From Petrosia ficiformis (Eukaryota > Porifera > Demospongiae > Haplosclerida > Petrosiidae), in the NCBI GenBank assembly GCA_947044365.1, contig OX345646.1:2984827-3048826 (forward strand): 64,000 nucleotides of DNA, in the 5' to 3' direction. The notes under the pieces were generated by a model. The model was not told where the DNA came from. It saw only the letters and a program-made list of their open reading frames with translations, and searched no databases. Made by a program: the position numbers and the translations under genes. Below are positions 55,401-64,000 of this stretch, piece after piece. Each line of letters opens with the position of its first letter. The stretch's first letter is position 1.

Positions 55401-58400
55401 TTAACCTTTTCAAGTAGTAAGCGTTGATTCAGCAAAATTCATTTAACAGCTAGTTAATTTACATGTATGTACAATGTACGTACTTCAATTTCCAAACTAG
55501 CCCTGGTGGATTCATTACAGATGATTTAGCACAGTGGAACACAACACATTTGAGCATCACCTGAAGCGCTCACACCATGATTTTTATAAAAACTTTTTTG
55601 GCGAAACAAGAATGGTGGCATTATCAACAACAGCTGTATCATTTAACATCCAAGCTTGTTAAACCGGTGTTTGGCATTGTTGCTTCCTGTGTTACCTCTA
55701 ATCGACTTTTCAGTTCATCTGGAAACGTGATTAGTGAGAAACAAAGCTTGCCTCTTGCCTGAAAATGCTGACAAACAACATGGAGTGTTCTTATTTGAAA
55801 ACAAGACTGTTGATTAGCTACATGTACCTCATTTAATATTATTAAACAGCTGTCTATTTGCAATAATCAATAATTGTATTACCACTTAAATTTATATTGA
55901 AATTACATAATTAATTAAACCTTAAAGGACTGATGTCATATATATGTGACATTTGACCCCTATGCAGTTAGTTTGAAGCGTGTTCCTAGTATTACAAAAG
56001 GATAAGTCTATAAAAATGTCTAAAAATGTTGATACATTTTGCCGCTTTTTGCTTCATTAATTGGGGTTCGAAATAGTGATGTGCGATACGTATCAATAAA
56101 TCGGAACATCAAAATTTTCATTCAATATGGTGATACGATATTGGCTTTTGTGTGTATCAATACCCTGGTGTGGGCAGTTTAGTAAACATGGTTTTTCCCA
56201 TTTGTCTAATTTTGTAACTGAAAGCAATTGTAACAAGCTAGTGTGAATACGTTTGATTGATTTCTTTACCATTTCTTGACAAATACAACCAAACAGGACA
56301 TTTATTTACATTTTATAAGCATTTCAAATATAATTTCAAACACTGCGATACTGTATCGTATCGTGATATTTTTGGCAGCGATATGCAATATTATTATTCA
56401 GCTGTATCCCACATCCTTAGTTCAAAGGGGGTGCAACCTCCTCATAATTTAGGGATTCAGTGACTCCACCCACACAATTTGTTACTGGTAGGGGTGTGTG
56501 TTGTGTGAATATTTCCTTCTAGGGTTTGTGGGAAATATGGAAATTGAAGCACTAAATTGAGGGACATATGTCCCTGAATTGAAATTGTACAAAAATTAGG
56601 GGTGTGTTTTGAAAAACAAGCTCAGTCCTCTTAAGGGTCATGATAATTTACTACATGATGTACGATACACTTTTCTTCTATATTGTGGCATGTCTAATAC
56701 ATAATTATGTAAAAGATGCAAATAAGTCAGGCTAAATATAAATTATGCACATACAGTTTGTAATCTTAACTACATGTATTGTTAGCTAAACATACTGACT
56801 AAGTAAATGAATAGTAAGATGAATAATATGATGCGTGACAACTTTGAGTATTCACAGGCATAGTTTATATAAACATTAGTACATCACACAAACTTCGAAC
56901 ACATACCCCACACATTTACTACAGCAAGATGTCTACTATAGTAGACATAATACAATGCTTTACATTATGAAAAACACAATACCTACTCCATTCTATATGA
57001 TGTAGTTTTATGAGCATTGTTATCATGCTCATGTGGCCATTTGATTTTTTTTAAATACTTAGCAACCGGTTAATACTGTTCCCATTATTTATAACTCCTG
57101 TGCTTTCTTTACTTGATCACACATCTTACTCATTCCTTCAATAATAACACTTGCTCAAAGGTAATGAATTGTATTTTAATTTGTATGCACTGTAGACATC
57201 ATCAGCTTCATGTTTGTGTGTGGGTTTTGCAATATGACCATTGCTAAGTTACGGCTGCTCAAATTACAAAAGCTGTCAAAATTATATTTTGAGAAAGAAA
57301 ACACATATTTAAGTACGAGCAGTCTATTAATGAAAATGATGTTCAGAAGAATTTTATTTAAATGCTCTTCCTACACAAGCTATAATGATCTGTGGGCCAA
57401 GAGTTCCACAACAGCTAACCAAGGTTTTACACTGTTTAAAAATGTAATAACACTTAAGCATATGGTTTCTGTGAAATTTGTGCTATAATGAAATAAAACG
57501 TTTTGAACCCTTTTCACTTGTTCAGTCACAACTATGTATACTACAGTATATGTTTATGTTAATTAAAATGTCACCATACAGTAACAGTAATTACTTTAGT
57601 TCTACTGTCAATACAGTCAGTACAGTCATTCCTGTCTCACTATATGGTGTTGAGTGTGCAATTATCGTGAAAATGAAACTACTGATATAATTACTGTATA
57701 CATTCCAATTATGTATAATACCATAGCAACTATATGATGCGTTTAGGTACATGTATACAACATGCATACAGTACCTACCAAGGCAAACCATTTTGAGTGG
57801 AAGAAAACTAAACAAAACAACATAACAACATCCATTACTTGATACATTCTCCTACAGGAAAAACGAAGTCCAATAGTTTTTAAGTGTGGAATTGGAATTG
57901 GTACAATAATGTCAACTCCCAAAACATCAACTACCAGATTGTAACTGTCCAAACATGTCAATGTTACAAAATATTAATAACAAATCCCAAAATGTTATAA
58001 ATATACAATGGCTAATTGGCTAGGTAGTGTTACTACCACTAAAAAAATCAAAATTTAGTAAAGATTTTAATTTGATGTGTGATTATCCCTTGGCTTTTCA
58101 AAAATAGAAGTTCAAGACGCTAATCTGTACAATACATAGTATTTGAGTGGGAAAATCTGCCTATGCAACACATTACACACATAAAAAAAACTATATGGTG
58201 AGATTTAGGAAACAAACTGAATGTGACATAACACACATATTCATTCACATTAGCATCAAACTTCATACAAATTCTGTTTAAAATGTGGGAGTGACACGAA
58301 AATGTATGTATTAAATGGGTGTGGTAGATTAAAATAGAGATGTAGTAAACTAGTATCAGTATCTCTATCGATACTTGGACAATACCTGATATATATACAA

Positions 58401-58782
58401 GATATTTCTAATTAATTTAGTATCAAAGACTTTGGTCACTACTGCTGGGCTGCAGAGCCTTTTCTTTGCAGTTGGGTGGTTTACAAACACTTCAGGCTCT
58501 TTCTTTAAATTTAACAACTAGCAACATGAGACCATTTAATACACTACAGGTTACTTGGGGCTTGTATATAGGAGTAACCTGTATTCTAATAAACATAAAC
58601 ACTAACTGTATATCTCTCGGTAAAGTTTTCAAAGCAATCACTGTGGGTCTGAAGCCACCAAAACCTAAGAATCCAAGAATAGTAACTACAATAGACTCCC
58701 ATCCTGATCTGTCTAGAGTAAAATACAGAACACATCCCAAAGATAGAGACAATAGAAAGGCAACTTTAGGACTCAGCAACAT
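42503..58782 (-). CDS. SLC27/FATP-type very-long-chain acyl-CoA synthetase
   Basis: Five minus-strand exons give a protein of about 650 residues, the usual size for this family. Exon 1 has a hydrophobic N-terminal segment. Later exons hold the AMP-binding loop '[10 protein letters not shown]', '[20 protein letters not shown]', 'FYGATE' and the FATP signature '[17 protein letters not shown]'; the end has '[17 protein letters not shown]'. The enzyme activates long-chain fatty acids to acyl-CoA with ATP and helps their uptake at membranes (established for SLC27). The key residues of the P-loop and signature are intact, so the gene looks functional. Introns of 2.8-5.8 kb are filled with repeats. 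The gene lies head-to-head with ABI. Confidence 0.93.
44657..44882 (+). repeat. Local repeat family, copy F (truncated)
   Basis: Begins 'tatggcctgtagggccatcc' and runs through 'cgggttcgaac', 'gttgcatcattccagg' and 'aaactggaactaat'; the right part is missing. Confidence 0.7.
45308..45826 (+). repeat. Local repeat family, copy G (long variant)
   Basis: Begins 'ttttatggtccatagtgcca' and ends 'aaagcaattatgaatactt'. Shares 'gtagagacactagtgccatc' and 'aaccttgaaggagtacttc' with copy B, inverted, so the two define a longer subfamily. Confidence 0.75.
45925..46100 (-). repeat. tRNA-like fragment, possible SINE remnant
   Basis: The minus strand contains 'ctgggttcgattcccag', a perfect T-arm with B-box promoter, preceded by 'tagtggctgaagttag' (weak A-box-like) and followed by 'tgactacca'. 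The A-B distance is too short and no anticodon arm can be drawn, so it is not an intact tRNA. It lies just beside the inverted exon copy. Confidence 0.4.
46133..46407 (+). pseudogene. Inverted partial copy of SLC27-like exon 5
   Basis: About 275 bp on the plus strand match 42975-43248 of the minus-strand gene. Encoded residues are identical except for three changes (Met to Ile, Ala to Thr, Lys to Glu). Homology begins at 'tggttgggaaagttggagct' and stops abruptly after 'gatcagtactatcgtag'. No splice-site intron copy or poly-A is present, so a DNA-level inverted duplication is more likely than retroposition. It lies antisense inside the intron between exons 4 and 5. Confidence 0.93.
46691..46892 (-). 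CDS. SLC27-like exon 4
   Basis: Acceptor 'attttttcag' and donor 'gtgagt' bound 202 bp reading '[20 protein letters not shown]', '[20 protein letters not shown]' and '[19 protein letters not shown]'. It takes two bases from exon 3 and ends in phase 0, matching exon 5. Confidence 0.93.
46955..47280. other. Possible hAT end fragment in SLC27-like intron
   Basis: 'tgtacagggttgggcaatta' resembles the 'ggttgggcgat' end of the hAT remnant at 6465. No partner end or target duplication was found. Confidence 0.25.
48419..49500. repeat. Dispersed repeat R3, copy 1
   Basis: Shares long ordered blocks with 53485-54090 and 54215-54600: 'accagccattatgatccttc', 'attactaatatccaacctaa', 'cctggtcagctccctctgta' and 'aaggtctaaacgaaaa'. 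A later block ('gaaagaagtatcatcaaagg', 49290) suggests an insertion at about 48890-49265. No family recognised. Confidence 0.7.
49897..49966 (-). CDS. SLC27-like exon 3 (AMP-binding loop)
   Basis: A 70-bp exon between 'ttactag' and 'gtatgt' reads '[20 protein letters not shown]' then 'KQIR'. It encodes the ATP/AMP-binding P-loop of the ANL superfamily. Phases fit exon 2 (one base in) and exon 4 (two bases out). It is too short for ORF callers. Confidence 0.95.
50180..52090. other. SLC27-like intron, no gene recognised
   Basis: A short inverted repeat ('atagaatgctga' at 50359 and 'tcagcattctat' near 50442) encloses about 80 bp. Otherwise the stretch is AT-rich with simple TA and TACATGTA tracts, and I see nothing to annotate. 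Confidence 0.4.
52208..52755 (-). CDS. SLC27-like exon 2
   Basis: Acceptor 'tatcatag' and donor 'gtagta' bound 548 bp reading '[20 protein letters not shown]', '[20 protein letters not shown]' and '[20 protein letters not shown]', the N-terminal AMP-binding fold of FATPs. One base is passed to exon 3 to complete Asp. On the 5' side it needs two bases from exon 1. Confidence 0.92.
53485..54090. repeat. Dispersed repeat R3, copy 2
   Basis: Ordered match to 48419-49500 without the internal insertion, from 'catgaactgcattcagcag' to 'tattgtcaaaggtagg'. Confidence 0.7.
54215..54600. repeat. Dispersed repeat R3, copy 3
   Basis: Third copy, from 'acatatatttttatatgcct' to 'gggggtactgtagctgttgg'. Its 3' end runs straight into the 76-bp tandem array. 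Confidence 0.65.
54586..54965. repeat. 76-bp tandem repeat, five units
   Basis: Units start at 54586, 54662, 54738, 54814 and 54890 with 'agctgttggggatgcagatc'. Only single-base differences are seen between units (for example T/C before the unit start, and 'catc' for 'catt' in the last). 76 is not a multiple of three, so it is not coding. Confidence 0.95.
55577..55822 (+). pseudogene. hAT transposase C-terminal fragment
   Basis: Reads '[20 protein letters not shown]' and 'GNVISEKQS', then after a one-base shift '[20 protein letters not shown]'. This is the hAT dimerisation motif (S..RLFS..GN..SEKR..L.PENA). Only the tail of the protein remains, from a family different from the 15431-16306 copy. 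Confidence 0.75.
55918..56632. mobile_element. TTAA-type MITE, copy 2, with nested hAT MITE
   Basis: Left 'accttaaaggactgatgtc' and right 'gctcagtcctcttaagggt' are inverted repeats related to 7506-8078. The interior is split by a 346-bp hAT MITE (56074-56419). Confidence 0.6.
56074..56419. mobile_element. hAT-type MITE nested in the TTAA MITE
   Basis: Ends 'tagtgatgtgcgatac' and 'gtatcccacatcctta' are inverted repeats of the family at 34364-34693. Flanks 'gttcgaaa' and 'gttcaaag' are a worn 8-bp duplication (two mismatches). Confidence 0.75.
56640..58460. other. SLC27-like intron 1, no gene recognised
   Basis: AT-rich sequence with short ORFs lacking motifs (57210-57488, 57478-57690). I see no element with clear ends. 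Confidence 0.4.
58579..58782 (-). CDS. SLC27-like exon 1 (start exon)
   Basis: The ATG at 58782 opens '[20 protein letters not shown]', then '[20 protein letters not shown]' and 'LPRDIQLVF', matching the N-terminal membrane segment and the 'KT..RDI' block of FATP1/4. The 3' border is unresolved. 'caggttact' at 58579 is the best donor by eye but leaves the wrong phase for exon 2; 'gtttat' 12-15 bases earlier gives the right phase. The opposite-strand ORF 58466-58852 is its shadow. Confidence 0.8.
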
Positions 58783-59149
58783 GGTTGATTGCGCTTGCTA
58801 TCAGATCAGAGGTGGGGCCTACATGGTCATTCAGTCTATGATCCAGCGATAGGCCTATATACCAGCATTGTAGTCTGGGAACGAGACTGTTAGTACATAG
58901 ACAAGCAAGGATTTAATCAAAGGATATAGTAGGAACAAGCAAAGCAGCTCCACCCGATTTAATAATTATTTGATATTAATAAACACAAAATATATATAAT
59001 ATATTATATATAATTATATATAATTATATAATTTATAATGTAGCTATAACTTTTTTAGCAAACACTGCATGTAATAACTATAATTAATATAATATATAAC
59101 TGCAGTTACTGTCGTTTTTCAAACCTCTGACGTCATAGACATTCTTGCT
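58783..59149. promoter_or_regulatory. Bidirectional promoter between SLC27-like gene and ABI
   Basis: The start codons of the two divergent genes are 367 bp apart. The gap contains a TA-rich stretch (about 58985-59040) and no other gene, so both 5' UTRs and core promoters must lie here. No TATA or initiator element can be assigned with confidence. Confidence 0.55.
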
Positions 59150-59443
59150 ATGGCTGATACAAAGGAGTTGTTAGATCTCTTTGAGCGACGAATTCCTCAA
59201 GCAAGGAAATCTTTAAAAGAAAGTCATCATAATCTTGAAGAATTAGGCGCCTATTGTGAGAAAAACTATGTTGAATCTGGTCAGATGCCGCAGTTTCTTC
59301 AGGACACCAAACAGTACACTGCCCAGTCATTGGCTAGTGTCGCTTATCAGGTTAACATACTGGCGACTGGTATGTTAGAACTACTTGATAAACAAATGAA
59401 ACACATGACCGAAATGGACTCTAATGTCCGACATATTTCGCAG
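59150..59443 (+). CDS. abi: ABI exon 1
   Basis: The ATG at 59150 starts 'MADTKELLDLFERRIPQARK'. The exon ends 'SNVRHISQ' at 59443 before donor 'gtaagt', in phase 0. Its 98 codons cover the helices that bind WAVE. Confidence 0.95.
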
Positions 59444-61005
59444 GTAAGTTGGTTAAAAGGTACTCTGAACATGATCATGGTTACTTCGGTTATTCTGTAA
59501 ACTGAAGTAGTGACTAGACATTGTTTTAAGCAAAACATTTAAAATAAGTTCCTGTCAAGTTCAGAGCTACCTAACTTCTAATTTTCATGATTGCAAATGT
59601 GTCTTAGTGTTGAGTTTACATAATGCAACAAAGGCAATGTAATTGTACTTGAACCAAGGGTATTTCACAAGTGTTTTGGAACTTACACATATGAACTGCA
59701 AGAAGACTGTATATTGAGTCAATTTTCTATTCTGTATAATTATAGTGTTCATGCATGCTCATCCTCATTACCAACTTGCATTGGTGAAGGCTTTACTAAA
59801 CATTACCATGGCGTTCTGTATGCTGTATATCTGCTACAGACAGGTATATACATTCAGTTGAACATTTTTAATTTTAAATAGCTCACATATATAATTATGC
59901 ATTAACCCATTCAAAATTTATGTATCAGTCAGTCTCTATTACGTTCAATGCTCATTTTACAGTGTTTGTTCCAAATATATAATAATAGGAATGTTGTGAG
60001 TTTGTATTAACACAGAGACTATGAAAACACTAAGCTTGCAATGTAAATTGATCAGAGACTGTGATACTGAACTCTCTATGTAGGGAAGACCCATTGTTGA
60101 TACATTTAACAACTTTCATTTACCCCAGTATATATACAAGGTTTTCAGCAAAATTGAGAAAAACATGAAAAATGTGAAAACACCCATCTTCTTAGTTTTC
60201 TTCTTTTCCGTGGGTCTTGCATATAAGCAACTGTGGCCAAGTTTATTAACAGAGAAAATTCAAGAATTGTTAAATGGTATGTTTGCTGAAACAGCAATTC
60301 ATAATGAATTCCAACTGTCAGTGAGCAAACCATTGAGTGTCCCAGTCTCAATTTCACCAATATAAGCTAAAGGCCTTCCTCCTCATGGTTAATTAGTTAT
60401 GTGGGGTTTTGGAATGCTAATGTATACTATCCCAATCTATAAAGGATTGTATGCTTTTTCCATTTTGATATCTGTAATGATGTACCTTTTTTGATAAATT
60501 AATATTCACTTAATGAAAGTGCACTATTATATTTTACTTTGATTACGTATACATAGTGATTACAGAGAAGTCCATTATTATAATGATCACAATTAATAAG
60601 TACTCAATACAATAACTTTTATGTACTTTTATATAGAAATTCCTAACAATGGTATTAATTATTATAATGCCTTATTTATAATTAAAAGTTCAAAGTGTTT
60701 GGAAAGTAATGTAATAAGGATTACCATTTAAGTATTCCACTGTACAATTATAATTTCCTTACTACAGGCAGTTGATATTCATAAGGAGAAGGTTGCCAGA
60801 AAAGAGATACTCTCAGTAGCCAGTAGTAAGAATATAACGCGTACACAGAAAGTTGTACAGCCTTTACGAAAAGAAAAGACACAGAAATACATGCAAGTTA
60901 AAATAGATTTTAATTCTCTGGATAATATAGGACATGGTGTTAGCAGCTCTAATGCACTGCCAAGAAAATTCTCATGTTCACAGACTGAAGTGAGTGAATG
61001 TAGTT
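59150..61005 (+). CDS. abi: ABI (Abl interactor) adaptor, 5' part
   Basis: Exon 1 (59150-59443) gives 'FERRIPQARKSLKESHHNLE', 'YCEKNYVESG' and 'YTAQSLASVAYQVNILATGM'. Exon 2 (60768-61005) gives 'AVDIHKEKVARKEILSVASS', 'NITRTQKVVQPLRK' and 'FNSLDNIGHGV'. This is the diagnostic ABI N-terminal region (WAVE-binding helices and the homeodomain-homologous region). ABI is a subunit of the WAVE regulatory complex controlling Arp2/3 actin assembly and links it to Abl kinases (established). The proline-rich and SH3 parts are not seen; they should lie beyond 64000 or in unrecognised small exons. Confidence 0.95.
60768..61005 (+). CDS. abi: ABI exon 2
   Basis: Acceptor 'ccttactacag' opens 'AVDIHKEKVARKE', continuous with exon 1 in phase 0. 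Two donors are possible: 'gtgagt' at 60990 or 'gtaagt' at 61006. I chose the second to include 'SECSC', but the first is equally good. Confidence 0.9.
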
Positions 61006-61344
61006 GTAAGTCTAATGTGTTTGATCATATACAATTAATTTAAATTTATAAAAGCTCAAATTTTTACAGTATCTTTTAGAGCTTTAGTAGTAGTCTAACT
61101 ACTCTTTCCTCTTAAGATCTGATGATCTACATGTATAACAGTTCAAACACTCTTACTACATGTTACATCCATTAATTAAACAAGGCCCAAAGAATTACAT
61201 ATCTTCCTTAATAAGTATACAATGCACATTGAACAGTTGAATAAATGTAGACTTGTCTCCATTAAAAGCAGTAATAGGATGCTTGTTTGCCATCTGGGAT
61301 CTGGTTGTTTCAGACCTAGTATGTTAAAAGATTTATTCATAATT

Positions 61345-61460
61345 CGTCAATGTCCCATTTGTCAATTCCCATTTCATCAATTTCTCATTTTCTGTTTTGT
61401 CAATTCTCACTTTGTCAATATTACAAAGTGAAAATTGACAAAATTGAAAATTGACAAATT
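61345..61460. repeat. 'attgacaaa' repeat with inverted symmetry
   Basis: Plus-strand 'tttgtcaattctcactttgt' is followed at once by 'aaagtgaaaattgacaaaat' and a second 'attgacaaa'. The same words recur at 63440-63540. It is a small hairpin-forming simple repeat. Confidence 0.7.
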
Positions 61461-61561
61461 CGGTATTATTTATTACTGTTGTACAAAAAAGACTACTGAA
61501 CAATCAATAGTAATAATTAAAATCAATAATAAACAGTAATAATAGCAATAAGATATAATAT

Positions 61562-62375
61562 GGAGATAAAAGTATCGCTGTGATTGCTTTGTGGTGTCCA
61601 GGGCCTATTTGTGAACATTAGGGAGCCAAACCTAACAGTCAAGTGCCTTTATCTGTATCATATACCATATTACATTCCATTGTGTATTTACATATATCAT
61701 AATTTATTATATCAAGTGATACATAATTTTATAAAAACATGTGGAAACAACAAAACACATCAGCTGTTACAGTAGCTGATGTGTTTTGTTGTTTGCACGT
61801 TTTTATAAAATTGAGACAACATGAAATAAAAAGTCAGAGTTGTGCTGAGGAGGATGAGATAGACTCCAAAGCAACACCTGACAAAACTGAGAATTGAGGG
61901 CTGACAGAGAGAGATCAAGCACATGAAGAGTGTTGGAGACCTTGGAGTGTCGTGATAGAAGATTTATTAATTGTCACACTCACATCATAATAATTAAGTT
62001 GTATTATATATGTAAAAAATAATTATTATAATAATTATTATTTTAAGTTATATAACTCCCCATGCTCGCTTTCAATGTCCTAGTATAGTTATTACTTTGA
62101 TTATCTACTCTCCTTACTTTTTAAAGAATCTTTAGGAATATATTTCAGGTAGAACAACTATTAGTTCCAGTTTCTGTGTAAACTATAAGCAGCTTTCTTC
62201 CTGTTGGTCTGTAGAGCTTGAGCAAGTGTTATAGTATTACATGCCACACCATTAACCTAGAATAATGCAACCTCTTTAACAACAAATAAAATGCATAGTC
62301 ATGTATATAGCACAAACATATATACTTATATACATTACACCTTGTGGAAAGCAATCATAGGGATGACCATAAAAA
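61562..62375 (-). repeat. Local repeat family, copy H (interrupted)
   Basis: Left piece 'aaaagtatcgctgtgattgc' (61562-61605) and right piece (about 62090-62375, ending 'aatcatagggatgaccat') belong to one reverse copy. About 480 bp of unrelated sequence between them includes the hairpin at 61725-61812. Confidence 0.65.
61725..61812. repeat. Near-perfect palindrome, arms about 40 bp
   Basis: 'aattttataaaaacatgtgg' through 'aaaacacatcagct' is mirrored by 'agctgatgtgttttgttgtt' through 'tttttataaaatt' with an 8-9 bp centre and one or two mismatches. No stop-run or T-tract suggests a terminator; a tiny foldback element is more likely. Confidence 0.9.
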
Positions 62376-62889
62376 TGTTTTTAATAGTAACGCTACTGAT
62401 AAAAGTCTATAACCACTTGTATTAAATTGAATTACTAAAAGGGTGTTTTAGTTAATTAACATTATTGACCTCAAAATTAGTTTGTGATGACTTTATATGT
62501 AATATATAGTTTAATGTCATAGTGTTAATACATGATTATACTGTAACATATTAATGAAGATACATAAAAAAGAATGGGGAGGAGAATTATAATTGGTGCT
62601 ATGAACTTTTTTTGAGATCATGGTGAACATGAACGACTTAACTAATACTGGTAATTATTGTGTTATACCAAACCAATAACTAGTACCTTCCCACAACACC
62701 AATTCTCACACAATCTAAAGGTCATTCATGTTCACCTTGGCATCAGGAAAACATCCATAAGTTGCATCATTCCCGTTATTCATTTTCTGGCAATATCACA
62801 TACATTTCAGTATGGAGAGATCTAGAAGTGATTAGAATCAAGGAATTCAAAGTATCGGCTGTTGACATAGTGAACAAGTTATATGGAGA

Positions 62890-63213
62890 TACTAGTTGCA
62901 TCCAACATTCCTCGTTAATCATGGCTGACTTTCTTAAGCACAATAGGCTATTATATTTATTGTTTTGGTTATCTTACTTTTAAAGGATATTTCAGGCAGA
63001 ACAGGTATTAGTAGAGCTTCATCATCCATTCTATTACGTGCCATGATCATTAATTGACCAAGCGCCCGGAATGACGCAGCTTCCTTAACTATGTATACAA
63101 TGCATAGTCGTGCACATATGTGACACAAGCAATATATATATATATAATTATATATATACATGTATATCCTGTAAAAAGCAATCATGGGGTTGTCCCTGCT
63201 GGCCATTAAAAAA
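62890..63213 (-). repeat. Local repeat family, copy I
   Basis: Reverse copy with 'aatcatggctgactttctta', 'cattaattgaccaagcgccc', 'cttccttaactatgtataca' and the end 'gcaatcatggggttgtccct'. Confidence 0.7.
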
Positions 63214-63847
63214 GACTAAATATTAATTTTATTGAAAGATTATTGGCAACACCTCTAACAAGCTCATCTATATTGGTTTGCTGATAAACTTTCCACTTAC
63301 AAGTTTCGTAAAATATAACTCCATTTTCAGTTATATTTGAAAACAAGTTGAATTATGATGTTAATGTTATAACCAAAACGTTTAGCCACTTTGATTGGTT
63401 TGCAGAATTTTGTCCAAGTTTGTATACATAATTGAATCTGTTGTTCCAAAATTGTCAACGTTGACACAGTGAAAACTGACAAAATGAGAAGTTGAATTGA
63501 AAATTGGGAATTTGCAAAATGGGAAATTGACAAAATAAGAAGACACTATTAGATGTACATGTGTAAACACAAAAGTAAGTTTAATAATTTTTTTACTTGA
63601 ATACATAACTTCATTCATTTGCTTGCTTATCATAAAAGAGGCTATTTCTATACGTAGTTCAACTATTTATGTAGTTAAGTACAGTGTTTATTTATTTGAT
63701 GCTTAAGAAAAGAGGGGATTTGGTAGCAGTAGTGCATGGCTTTAGCTATACCTGTTGATGTGGTATTGTAATCTATAGTCAGCATAGCTTTAAAAAAACT
63801 TTGTACCGAACAAACCACATTTCTACAATAGTATTTTATTGATAAAA

Positions 63848-64000
63848 ATGCTGAAGAAAAGCAACACTGTGATTGCTTCAGTACTGTGTCATCATTCAGT
63901 AATCATGGGTGATTTACTCATGCCTGAATCACAACAGCTTTCTTTATAATTATTTACTCTTCTTACTTGTAAAAGGTTGTACAACTTTTGGAAAATATAA
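63848..64000 (-). repeat. Local repeat family, copy J (cut by window end)
   Basis: Begins 'tgctgaagaaaagcaacact', then 'gtgattgcttcagta', 'cattcagtaatcatggg' and 'cacaacagctttc'. It continues past the window. Confidence 0.65.

Noticed and set aside
58466..58852. Plus-strand 128-codon ORF
   Set aside because: It is the antisense shadow of SLC27-like exon 1, whose protein matches the family on the minus strand.
61725..61812. Transcription terminator hairpin
   Set aside because: Eukaryotic context, no gene ends here, and no T-tract follows.

Overview
The window looks like AT-rich nuclear DNA from an early-branching animal. The genes are metazoan (ABI adaptor, SLC27/FATP acyl-CoA synthetase, ERCC6L2-like SNF2 helicase, kelch protein), split by GT-AG introns and packed close together. 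Introns and gaps are filled with short DNA transposons. A demosponge (Amphimedon-like) is my best guess, but it is an inference; no rRNA or mitochondrial marker is present.

Layout. 1-3.9 kb is a low-complexity block of GATA-type and 9-bp (GACAGGATA-type) arrays plus a duplicated 0.6-kb segment; its long ORFs are artefacts. 4.1-9.0 kb is transposon debris: a pogo/Tigger-like transposase split exactly at a TTAA by a piggyBac-type MITE, a hAT/ZBED remnant, a TTAA MITE, and a Tc1 fragment. 9.05-37.8 kb (minus strand) is an ERCC6L2-like helicase gene rebuilt from ten exons, with phase agreement at the junctions checked. Its introns hold a piggyBac element with an internal 467-bp tandem duplication, several hAT MITEs with perfect 8-bp target duplications, a two-gene Tc1/mariner element (25313-29303), a RecQ-like helicase fragment and several copies of a local repeat family. 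38.55-39.87 kb (minus) is a single-exon kelch protein. 40.47-41.57 kb is a long inverted repeat.

42.5-58.8 kb (minus) is an SLC27/FATP-type gene in five exons, including the AMP-binding P-loop exon. One intron contains an inverted, nearly identical copy of part of its last exon. 59.15 kb onward (plus) is the start of an ABI (Abl interactor) gene, facing the SLC27 gene across a 367-bp shared promoter region; its 3' part (SH3) is not seen. 61.5-64 kb is repeat-rich.

The host genes do not form one pathway: ERCC6L2-like acts in DNA repair, SLC27 in fatty-acid uptake and activation, ABI in WAVE/actin control. The most unusual item is the Tc1/mariner element. Between 28-bp perfect terminal repeats it carries a DD34E-type transposase on one strand and, on the other, an intron-containing gene for a lysine-rich, coiled-coil, BEN-domain protein. 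Both genes are damaged in this copy.
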